39,957 nt of DNA, taken from the NCBI GenBank assembly GCA_020200155.1, contig JAIVJG010000206.1, positions 1-39,957 of the forward strand, given 5' to 3'. The position numbers and the translations under genes were made by a program. This DNA comes from Acidobacteriota bacterium (lineage in GTDB: Bacteria; Acidobacteriota; Blastocatellia; Pyrinomonadales; Pyrinomonadaceae). The notes beneath the pieces were generated by a model that had not been told where the DNA came from, ran no database searches, and saw only the letters and a program-made list of their open reading frames with translations. Of the stretch, positions 7,883 through 14,791 are shown in pieces (position 1 is the stretch's first letter; each line of letters begins with the position of its first letter).

Positions 7883-9028
7883 TCAGAGCGCGGGGATAAC
7901 GTGGTCGCCTTTCCATTCCGAAGGGACGTTCTCCATCGTGCGTTCCATCATGCGGTCAACAACCGCCGGCAGGCTCCCCGTTTCGGCAAAGACTCTTAAT
8001 TGCTCGTCTGCGGAAGTCCCGCGTTCAAGAATAGTGTGGATGTGCTCGACCTCTTTGCGCGAGCCGAGATCGTCCAGCACGTCGTCAACGAAATCGAGCA
8101 ACTCGCGAATCAGGTCGCGCACGGGGACTTCTTTCTGCTTCCCGAAATCAATCATCTTTCCGTCGAGGCCATAGCGCACTGCGCGCCACTTGTTCTCCTG
8201 CACGAGCATTCGCCGGTAAAGGCGGAAGCCGAGATTCTTTTCGATGAGCCGGTCGAGTTTGACGACGATGGCCTGGAACAGCGCGGTGATGGCGACCGTG
8301 TCGTCCACGCGCGTCGGGATGTCGCAGATGCGGAATTCGAGTGTCGGGAAGAACGGGTGCGGGCGCACGTCCCACCAGATTTTCTTGCCGTTGTCCATGC
8401 AGTTAGTCTTAATCAGGAGATTGACGTAGCGCTCGAAGGATGAATATGAGTCGAAGTGGTCGGGGATGTCCGTGCGCGGGAATTTCTTGAAGACCTCAGA
8501 GCGATAAGACTTGAGGCCGGTGTTGAAGCCGAGCCAGAAGGGCGAGGATGTCGAGAGCGCGAGGACGTGCGGCAGGAAGTAACGTGCCGCGTTCATAATG
8601 TGGATCGCACGCTCGCGGTCGGGCATTCCGACGTGGACGTGCATCCCGAAGATAAGCAGTGAGCTTGCGACCATCTGCAACTCGTCCACGAGAAGCTTGT
8701 AGCGCGCGTCGTCGAAAATCTCCTGGTCGCGCCAGTGCGAGATCGGGTGTGTCGAGGCGGCGACGATGGCGAGTCCTTTTCTGCGCGCGAGCGCCGACAT
8801 GATGGCGCGCAGGCGCGTGATGTCCTCGCGCGCTTCCTGTACGTTGGCACAGATGCCCGTGCCGACCTCGATCATTGACTGGATCATCTCAGGCTTAACC
8901 TTCTCGCCGAGAATCCTTGTGCCCTCTTCGAGAATCTCCGAAGAGACGTGCGAGCGCAGTTCGCGCGTCTGCGGGTCAACGATCTGGAACTCCTCTTCGA
9001 TGCCGAGTGTGAATTTCTCAGGCGTCAT
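7883..9028 (-). CDS. GCS2-family carboxylate-amine ligase (YbdK-like)
   Basis: Member of glutamate-cysteine ligase family 2, which joins a carboxylate to an amine with ATP. The start is fixed at 9028 (MTPEKFTLGIEEEFQIVD) by a strong GGAGGAG ten bases upstream; the longer ORF-track version only overlaps the PilZ gene. Family sequences are clear: TLGIEEEFQIVD, MIEVGTGICANVQEA, STHPISHW, FGMHVHVGMPDRERA, STSSPFWLGFNTGLKSYR, VRPHPFFPTLEFRICD and NKWRAVRYGLDG. The length of 381 residues is typical. It is the third gene of an operon with a circularly permuted ATP-grasp and a PilZ protein, a pairing that suggests synthesis of an amide-linked glutamate/peptide-like compound. The real substrate cannot be read from sequence. 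Confidence 0.92.
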   Translation of the reverse strand: MTPEKFTLGIEEEFQIVDPQTRELRSHVSSEILEEGTRILGEKVKPEMIQSMIEVGTGICANVQEAREDITRLRAIMSALARRKGLAIVAASTHPISHWRDQEIFDDARYKLLVDELQMVASSLLIFGMHVHVGMPDRERAIHIMNAARYFLPHVLALSTSSPFWLGFNTGLKSYRSEVFKKFPRTDIPDHFDSYSSFERYVNLLIKTNCMDNGKKIWWDVRPHPFFPTLEFRICDIPTRVDDTVAITALFQAIVVKLDRLIEKNLGFRLYRRMLVQENKWRAVRYGLDGKMIDFGKQKEVPVRDLIRELLDFVDDVLDDLGSRKEVEHIHTILERGTSADEQLRVFAETGSLPAVVDRMMERTMENVPSEWKGDHVIPAL

Positions 9029-9065
9029 GGTTCGATCTCCTCCGGCCAGTATGCCCGACCGAATC

Positions 9066-9392
9066 TCAACTGTTCGCGAGTGCTTCTTCCAACGCGGCGC
9101 GGTCTTGCTCCGGCACGCCGTGGAAGCGCACGCCCACTCCGCGCCCCGGATTGCTGTAGACGACCTCGGCGTTGCAGACCACGTCCCTCTCGCCGAGCGG
9201 GATACGCAGCGTGAGCAGCGCGCCTTCGGGTAGCTCATGTTGCGTGTTCATGTAGAGGCCGCCGGGACTGATGTCCTTGGTGCTGGCGACGCCGGTCAGG
9301 TCGGCCCCGTCGAAGAACACGTCAATGATGAGGCGCGAGCGCTCGTGCTGCCGCCGCTCGTCCTGCGGTATTTCGCTGTTGACAAAATTCAT
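9066..9392 (-). CDS. PilZ-domain protein
   Basis: Single PilZ domain of 108 residues, predicted cytoplasmic. The c-di-GMP-binding signatures are present in order: an arginine-rich N-terminal stretch (DERRQHERSR, the RxxxR element) and DISPGG (the D/NxSxxG element), followed by the barrel strands LLTLRIPLGERDVVCNAEVVYSNPGRGVGVRF. It starts three bases after the ATP-grasp stop and ends 37 bases before the GCS2 start, so it belongs to that operon. The context suggests c-di-GMP may control the ligase pair, which would be unusual, but the protein may equally have an independent target. GGGGA nine bases before the ATG supports the start. Confidence 0.9.
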   Translation of the reverse strand: MNFVNSEIPQDERRQHERSRLIIDVFFDGADLTGVASTKDISPGGLYMNTQHELPEGALLTLRIPLGERDVVCNAEVVYSNPGRGVGVRFHGVPEQDRAALEEALANS

Positions 9393-9395
9393 CGC

Positions 9396-10766
9396 TTATT
9401 TTCCCCGGTCAACTTTTTTTTCGCTGATGATGAAAGTCGGAACCATCCCGCCGCCCGACGAGACGTTGGCGAGTTCGGTGGACGACAGGCGCGTGAAGGC
9501 CGAGCCGACCTTGCCGTTGAAGAGCATCGGGTCGAGGTCAACGAGTTGCTCCGCGTATAGCACGGAGCCATCCTCCTGCAAGGCCGGAAACACTTCGCGC
9601 GCCGTGCGGACGCGCTCCTGCACGATGTAATCGCCGTTCGCCAGTGCGGCGCGGACGGCCTCTTCCCACGCTATCTCGTCCGTGTTCCAACCGATGTAGA
9701 TACCGTGCCCGCCGTAGTCGTCGTTGGGCTTGAGCACGAGTTGGTCGCGGTTATTTACGATGAACGCGAGCAGGTCAACCTGTTCGCCGTGGCGCTCTGT
9801 CTGCTCCTCGCGCACGACGCGCGTCCAGGGTACGTGCCTGGCAATCGCGGCGCGCTCATCGTCGTTGAAAAGCAATGCGTAGCGCTCGTTCGTGAGCACC
9901 GCGAAGAGGGCTTTTTTGTGAATCAGCTTGGAGCGGAAGCTGTTGACCATGCAGACGGCGCGTGCGCGATAGGCGTCGAGCAACGCGGGGTGCTTCTCCA
10001 TGATCGGCAGATACTCGTTGACGAGAAGTCGCTTGTAGACGATGTCAATCTCGAAGTCGCCGGCGCGGAGTCGCCCGCCGGAAAATTTCATATCTTCGGG
10101 CGCACAGATAATCGAAGGATAGCCCTCAGCCTCGAAGTATTCTTTAAACAGCTCGAACTCTTTCTGCGTCGGCAGGCCCTTCAAGTCCACAATCGCGATG
10201 TGCGGCGTGCGTTCAGGCTTGCGCCCCAGAAACTCCTTGTAAGCTTTGGTGAGAGTTTCGAGCATCAGTGGCCGTCCCTGAAAACGGCGCAGGTTGTAAC
10301 GCTCCGCGAAGCGTTGCACGACGGGGAGCGACTGGAAAATTTCGTAAGCGGCGTCGGCGTAGGCGATGCCGGCGGGGCTTTCGCCGTTGAGTTCGACGAA
10401 ACTGTAATCGTCTTCGATGAGAAAAGAATCGAGCCGCGCCGTGGGCGAGACGGCGGCGTAGCCGGGATCAATCTTGACGAGGTCGCGCTCGATGTCTGTC
10501 AGCCCAAGCTCGTTGATGAGCGACTCGTCCTCGACCGCCGCGTCCTTGACCTTCTGAATGGCGCTCCAGACCGTTTCGCAAATCCTCGTCACCCGTGCGA
10601 AGTCGGCTTCGGTGACGAAGTGCGGGCGCAGGTAGGGCGAGAGGCGTCGCCCGCCGAAAATCAGCCTGGCGCGCTCCAATCCTTCGTCGAGCATCCGCCG
10701 CGAGCTTTCGGCGAGGTCGCCCTGCTCAAGCAATTGGTGGTAATACTCAACGGCTTCGTGCAACAT
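9396..10766 (-). CDS. Circularly permuted ATP-grasp protein
   Basis: About 456 residues, resembling circularly permuted ATP-grasp ligases (the glutathionylspermidine-synthase-like group). I start at ATG 10766 (MLHEAVEYYHQLLEQGD) because AAGGG lies seven bases upstream; the ORF-track start adds 15 residues that overlap the promoter. Recognisable segments are FVELNGESPAGIAYAD, YKRLLVNEYL, MVNSFRSKLIHKKALFAVL, and the ATP-binding VLKPNDDYGGHGIYIGW with DYIVQERV. First gene of the operon with PilZ and GCS2. Proteins of this group activate a carboxylate as acyl-phosphate and couple it to an amine. Together with GCS2 this predicts a small peptide-like or capping modification, substrate unknown. Confidence 0.86.
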   Translation of the reverse strand: MLHEAVEYYHQLLEQGDLAESSRRMLDEGLERARLIFGGRRLSPYLRPHFVTEADFARVTRICETVWSAIQKVKDAAVEDESLINELGLTDIERDLVKIDPGYAAVSPTARLDSFLIEDDYSFVELNGESPAGIAYADAAYEIFQSLPVVQRFAERYNLRRFQGRPLMLETLTKAYKEFLGRKPERTPHIAIVDLKGLPTQKEFELFKEYFEAEGYPSIICAPEDMKFSGGRLRAGDFEIDIVYKRLLVNEYLPIMEKHPALLDAYRARAVCMVNSFRSKLIHKKALFAVLTNERYALLFNDDERAAIARHVPWTRVVREEQTERHGEQVDLLAFIVNNRDQLVLKPNDDYGGHGIYIGWNTDEIAWEEAVRAALANGDYIVQERVRTAREVFPALQEDGSVLYAEQLVDLDPMLFNGKVGSAFTRLSSTELANVSSGGGMVPTFIISEKKVDRGK

Positions 10767-10802
10767 GCGCGTACCCTTGCAATAAATTCTTTGACCGGCG
10801 AT

Positions 10803-10831
10803 TTGATACAACGAGCGGTTTGTGACGACAA
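10803..10831 (-). promoter_or_regulatory. Candidate sigma-70 promoter for ATP-grasp operon
   Basis: On the minus strand TTGTCG and TATCAA are separated by 17 bases, ending 37 bases before the ATP-grasp start. Confidence 0.4.
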
Positions 10832-10860
10832 GATTAGCACAACACTCGTGGGACGGGCTA

Positions 10861-10892
10861 AATAAAAAGGCCCGGCTCTTTCGATCCGGGCT
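10861..10892 (-). terminator. Rho-independent terminator of the sigma/anti-sigma/PDZ operon
   Basis: Minus-strand reading gives GCCCGG pairing with CCGGGC across a 10-base loop, then CTTTTTATT. It lies 48 bases past the stop of the PDZ gene and just upstream of the ATP-grasp promoter, insulating the two same-strand operons. Confidence 0.7.
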
Positions 10893-10939
10893 GCTTTATC
10901 CAGCAACCGCGCGGGCGATGTGGATAAGATGATGGATTC

Positions 10940-12890
10940 TTATTTCAGGTCGCCGATTGAGAGCTTGATCGCAGTTCTCTGCCCCGCGCGGACTATGCCG
11001 AGCGCGAGTCTGTCGTCAATTTCGTTGCGTAATTTGCCGCGCAGCTCGAACCATCTGAAGGGTTGCCCGTTAATCGTCTCAATCATGTCGCCGGCACGCA
11101 GGCCGCTCTTCGCGGCGGGGCTTTCGGGGCGCACGGTCAAGACCAGCACGCCGCTTTTTGCGCCGAAACGGGCGGCGCTGCGGGGCGTCAGGCCGATCAC
11201 TTCGAGGCCGAGGGGTTGCCATGGACTCGCCCACATAGCGCCCGTCGGCGGCATCATCGGATACCCTGTCGCTTCGGCCATGATGCGCGCCAGTAGACGC
11301 CCGGCGCGCTTCGCTCGGAGCCGGCGGCGCTGTGACCTGTACACCTTCCGGCCCTTTGGCGACGGAGCGACGCACTACAGCCCGCGCATCTCTCAACTCC
11401 GCGCGCAGTCCGCGCGCTTCCGCCTCGGCGGTCGCGAGCGCGGGATTCTGCGTCCCGCTTAACACGACCGGCACGTTCAGAGGCGACGTCCCCTTCGCGC
11501 GCCAGATGGTGAAGTCAATGGAAGCGCCTACGCTCGACTCACGCAGCAAGAGCGAGAGGTCTTCGATGCCGCGCACTTCGCGTCCGCCGAGCCGCGTGAC
11601 GAGATCGCCGGGACGCAGTCCCGCCAGCGCAGCGGGAGTGCCCGGCGCGACCGAAGTTAAAAGCACGCCCTGCTTATCCTGTAGCAGCGGCAACAACAGT
11701 TCAGGCTTCCACCCCTTATTCAACCAGAAAGAGATTGGGAAGGTGGTGGCCGCGTCGCCGCGTGCGCCGAGCCACGGTTGTGGGACGCTGGCGCGACGGG
11801 CCAGCACGCGCGTGGCTGCCCCGTGCATCACTTCGAGCGGCACAATCTTCGTCCCTCCCACGCCGCTCTGCGCGACGATGCCGACCGGCGCGCCGGACGA
11901 GTTCGTCGCGACTGCGCCCGTCCATGCAGGGGAGATAAGAGACGCATGCGCCGTCGCCTGCATGGCCTTCCCGGAAGGCGCACGCTTCACTTCGGTCAGC
12001 AATCCTTCGGTCTGCTCCATGCTCAGGTAGATGACGCCTTCATCACCCGCGAGGCCGCTCTGCGCCCTCGTCGCGGCGAGCGGAGCCTGCGCCGGTGCGA
12101 ACAAGCGCACGCGCTGGCCGACGGTGGGAGTCTCCGTGTCGCCTTCGTCTCCCCTTGACGACAGCAGCGGCTCGGCGGCTTCGAGCAGGGACAATCCGGT
12201 CGAGGCGTCAAGGCCGATGAACTTCGCCGCGACCCTTGTGCCGTCCGCGCGCACAAGCATGAAATCGGGAAGCTCTTCCTTCGACTCTTCCGGGAACAGG
12301 CCGCGCGGGAACTGCGGTTCGGGCATTGACTCAAGCTCGACCTCGGCCTGCGGCAGACGCGCCACCACCGTCCGCCCGTCTTCCGAAACAAGTCCCGCGA
12401 CGATGTTCGTATGCACGTCCGCGATGGTCGGGAATTTATCAATCTCCAGAGAGGGCGGGCTGGTCAGTGCCAACCACGTCAGTAGCTTCCACCCGCACAG
12501 ACGGTGTACGACCGTCACAACCTGACGGGGCGGCGGCGGCGGTGCGACGGGAGAAGCAGGTGCTGTGGGCGTAGCCAATAGCCCCGGGGGCAAGGGCTTC
12601 GCGGGAGCGGCCTGCGGCGCACGCGCCGACGGAGTGGCGGCGGCGGTCGGAGACGGAGGCACGGGCTTTATGTGCGGCGCGGCGACGGGACGGCGCTTGG
12701 CTGTCGTCGCCGGCTGTCTGTCCTGAATCTCCCCAGGCTGAGGAGGAGCAGTTGGCGCGCTCCCTTCCTGCGCGCGTGCAGGCACGGCGGCGAATAGCAG
12801 AAAGACGGCGCACAGCGGCCACGCCGTAATGATGCCCCGGCGCGACGAACGTGCCGAACATCCAACTTTCTTGTGACAGTCTCTCAGCAT
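10940..12890 (-). pseudogene. Exported trypsin-fold/PDZ protein, frameshifted, lacking protease serine
   Basis: The frame from 12890 encodes a signal peptide (WPLCAVFLLFAAVPARAQ), a long proline/alanine-rich linker (about residues 45-130), a degenerate trypsin-like domain and a first PDZ domain (GVLLTSVAPGTPAALAGLRPGDLVTRLGG). Near 11300-11320 the reading shifts: this frame becomes arginine-rich noise, while a second frame (to 10940) supplies a second PDZ domain (GVLVLTVRPESPAAKSGLRAGDMIETING). Total length is one base off a multiple of three. At the position of the HtrA GNSGGP motif it has AWTGAVA, so the serine nucleophile appears absent and it should be a scaffold or sensor, not a protease. 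Third gene after sigma and anti-sigma; AGGAG precedes the ATG. A sequencing indel is a plausible cause of the break. Confidence 0.78.
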
Positions 12891-12901
12891 TAAACTCCTG
12901 A

Positions 12902-13726
12902 CTACCAGATGCCCTCTTTGTCTGCGAGACGGGCGGTCGCGCGCTCTCGCAAGCGCCCGACGGAATCCTGTGCGCCGAAGCTGACGGGCTTCATCGAAAC
13001 GTAGCGCACGCCCCCGCGCTCGTCGCGCAGAACGACACGCAGTGGATCGGCGGAAGAGCTGACGGTGATGGCGACGGGCGGGACGCGGCCTGGGACTTCA
13101 AAGTTTGACGGCACTTCGCCCCTCGTTGAAATGCTCGCCCCTTTCACATCAGCGTTGATGAAGTTAACGGACTGAGCTTCGACATCGAGGCGCTTCGGTC
13201 TCGCGCCCGGTTCGTTCATAGTGCTCAGTCTCCGCTGGCTTTTAATTTTCGCGCTCGCCGGTTTGATCTCAACAGGCTCGCTTCTCTCCACGCGCAAAGT
13301 TGTCTGCACTGCATCCGCCCTTTCACTCTTGAACGGAACCACAGCGGGCGAAGTTGCGACGGGCGCGGACGGCACTTGGGCGACAGGCTGGCTCGTCGTC
13401 TCGCGCCTGAGAAAGATCGAAGTGGCGACTACCAGCGCGAAGCACGCGGCGAGCGTGATTGAGACAAGGCCGGGAACGAAGCGCGAGCGCAGCCACGGGC
13501 TGCGCTCCAGACTTTTCGCGCCGGCCATACGCGCACGCAGGCGAAATTCAAAATCCGGCGGGGCCGCGACCCTCTCAAGCTCGCCGACCAGTCGGTTGAG
13601 GGACGCACGCTCCTCGTAAAAATCGAGACAACGGCGGCACGCTGCGAGATGCGCCCGCGCCTCGCGGCTCAGTGTCGCGCCGCTTGCCGCTTCCTCCATC
13701 TCCAATATGTAAAGCTTACAGTTCAT
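12902..13726 (-). CDS. Anti-sigma factor with N-terminal zinc finger
   Basis: Putative single-pass membrane anti-sigma factor, 274 residues. The N-terminus carries a zf-HC2-type arrangement: Cys3, then HLAACRRC (H26-x3-C30-x2-C33), which in this family holds the cognate ECF sigma factor. A transmembrane helix follows at about 84-107 (FVPGLVSITLAACFALVVATSIFL), then a periplasmic, charged, low-complexity tail with a small conserved end (VVLRDERGGVRYVSMKPVSFG). It starts 18 bases after the sigma stop and ends 11 bases before the PDZ protein start, as expected for a sigma/anti-sigma/envelope-sensor operon. No other catalytic motif is visible. Confidence 0.85.
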   Translation of the reverse strand: MNCKLYILEMEEAASGATLSREARAHLAACRRCLDFYEERASLNRLVGELERVAAPPDFEFRLRARMAGAKSLERSPWLRSRFVPGLVSITLAACFALVVATSIFLRRETTSQPVAQVPSAPVATSPAVVPFKSERADAVQTTLRVERSEPVEIKPASAKIKSQRRLSTMNEPGARPKRLDVEAQSVNFINADVKGASISTRGEVPSNFEVPGRVPPVAITVSSSADPLRVVLRDERGGVRYVSMKPVSFGAQDSVGRLRERATARLADKEGIW

Positions 13727-13744
13727 TGCTGCACCTGACTTCCA

Positions 13745-14404
13745 TCACAGATATGCTTTCAACTTGTCGCGCAGGAACGCGCGCGCGCGATTGATGCGCG
13801 ACTTGACCGTGCCCTCGCTCATCTGGAGGATGCACGCGATCTCTTCGTAGCTGCGCTCCTCCACATCGCGGAGCACGAGCGGAGCGCGATACTTTTCCGG
13901 GAGCGACGCGATGGCACGCGCTATCGCAGCACGCCTTTCGTCCTCGACGTATGCGGCATCCTGCAACGGGCGCAAGTCCGGCGGGTCAAGCTCGCACCCA
14001 GTGCCCGTCTGATCGCCGCCCTGAAAGAACGTTGTCAGCGACACCAGCCTCCGTCGTTTGCGCCGCCGCAGTTCGCTGATCGCGAGGTTCGTCGCGATGC
14101 GATAGATGTATGTCGAGAAGGCGTAGTTCGTCTGGTAACGCTCAGCCGCGCCATAGACGCGCATGAAGGTCTCCTGCGCCAGATCAACCGCCAGTTCGTA
14201 ATCGTTCGTCATCCGGTAGACGAAATTCGTAATCTGGTTGCGGTAGCGCCTGACGAGTTCGGCGAAAGCCGCCTCGTCGCCCGCGAGCGTCGCTTCCAGC
14301 AGGCCGTGATCCGAGAGCGGTTCGACAGAGGGAGACACGGACACGGAAGCCGTCCCCGTCGCCGTGGAGAACAACAGCTCGTCGGTGGATGTAATCGCGC
14401 TCAT
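13745..14404 (-). CDS. ECF-type RNA polymerase sigma factor
   Basis: Sigma-70 family ECF factor, 219 residues from ATG 14404; the ORF-track extension to 14662 covers the promoter region. Region 2 is DEAAFAELVRRYRNQITNFVYRMTNDYELAVDLAQETFMRVY with YIYRIATNLAISELRRRKRRR. Region 4 is SLPEKYRAPLVLRDVEERSYEEIA followed by the helix-turn-helix EGTVKSRINRARAFLRDKL. The roughly 35-residue serine/threonine-rich N-terminal extension before region 2 is longer than in minimal ECF factors. Its adjacent anti-sigma and PDZ/trypsin-fold genes suggest control by an envelope signal. It is divergent from the cNMP-binding respiratory gene, so it may regulate that cluster as well as itself. Confidence 0.92.
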   Translation of the reverse strand: MSAITSTDELLFSTATGTASVSVSPSVEPLSDHGLLEATLAGDEAAFAELVRRYRNQITNFVYRMTNDYELAVDLAQETFMRVYGAAERYQTNYAFSTYIYRIATNLAISELRRRKRRRLVSLTTFFQGGDQTGTGCELDPPDLRPLQDAAYVEDERRAAIARAIASLPEKYRAPLVLRDVEERSYEEIACILQMSEGTVKSRINRARAFLRDKLKAYL

Positions 14405-14495
14405 ACAGGACAGGCGGGCTTCTTGAAATCGCGTCGAAACTTTTAAATACCGGCCATAACAGCGGCTTTTGCTGTGCGAGCAGCGCGGCGACGGA

Positions 14496-14501
14496 ATTAT
14501 A
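14496..14501 (-). promoter_or_regulatory. Candidate -10 element upstream of sigma factor gene
   Basis: A perfect TATAAT on the minus strand, 92 bases upstream of the sigma start, in a GTGTATAATTCC context. No good -35 hexamer is visible at normal spacing. A GGAAC occurs 18 bases further upstream, so an ECF-type autoregulated promoter is possible but unproven. Confidence 0.35.
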
Positions 14502-14534
14502 CACCCGTAGAGCGTTCCGCCCGGATGATATACA

Positions 14535-14550
14535 CGCCGGATGTCCGGCG
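14535..14550. promoter_or_regulatory. Perfect inverted repeat between sigma and cNMP-fusion genes
   Basis: CGCCGGA-TG-TCCGGCG is a perfect 7-bp inverted repeat in the 387-bp divergent intergenic region (14405-14791). It lies 34-49 bases upstream of the minus-strand TATAAT, a position typical of an operator or activator site. The rest of this intergenic region holds the two promoter candidates and no convincing gene; the 87-residue plus ORF there is not credible. Confidence 0.35.
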
Positions 14551-14684
14551 CAGTTCCGTAAAAATCGCTCTTGTATGGAGACGCCTGAAGCTTTCCGCGT
14601 GATTGCCGGGCAGAGGGGAACAGCCTGCTTGACGGCGGATGAGTCGGGCACATTTTATCCACGCGTTCGCTGCGTACTCGCGAG

Positions 14685-14693
14685 TGCTATAAT
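14685..14693 (+). promoter_or_regulatory. Candidate extended -10 promoter for the cNMP/4Fe-4S gene
   Basis: TGCTATAAT is a perfect extended -10 element (TGN-TATAAT), about 99 bases before the ATG at 14792. No clear -35 box is seen, which extended -10 promoters tolerate. Confidence 0.45.
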
Positions 14694-14791
14694 GCCGCTG
14701 CTCCTGTTGGTCAACTCCGCATCTTTGCCGGATCGGGTCAACCATTCCGGCGCGACTCCCGGCGACATCGTCCGAGCAGTTTACGTCTGTT

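Noticed and set aside
9705-10865. 386-residue plus-strand ORF antisense to the ATP-grasp gene
   Set aside because: Shadow frame; the minus strand carries the ATP-grasp motifs, Shine-Dalgarno and promoter.
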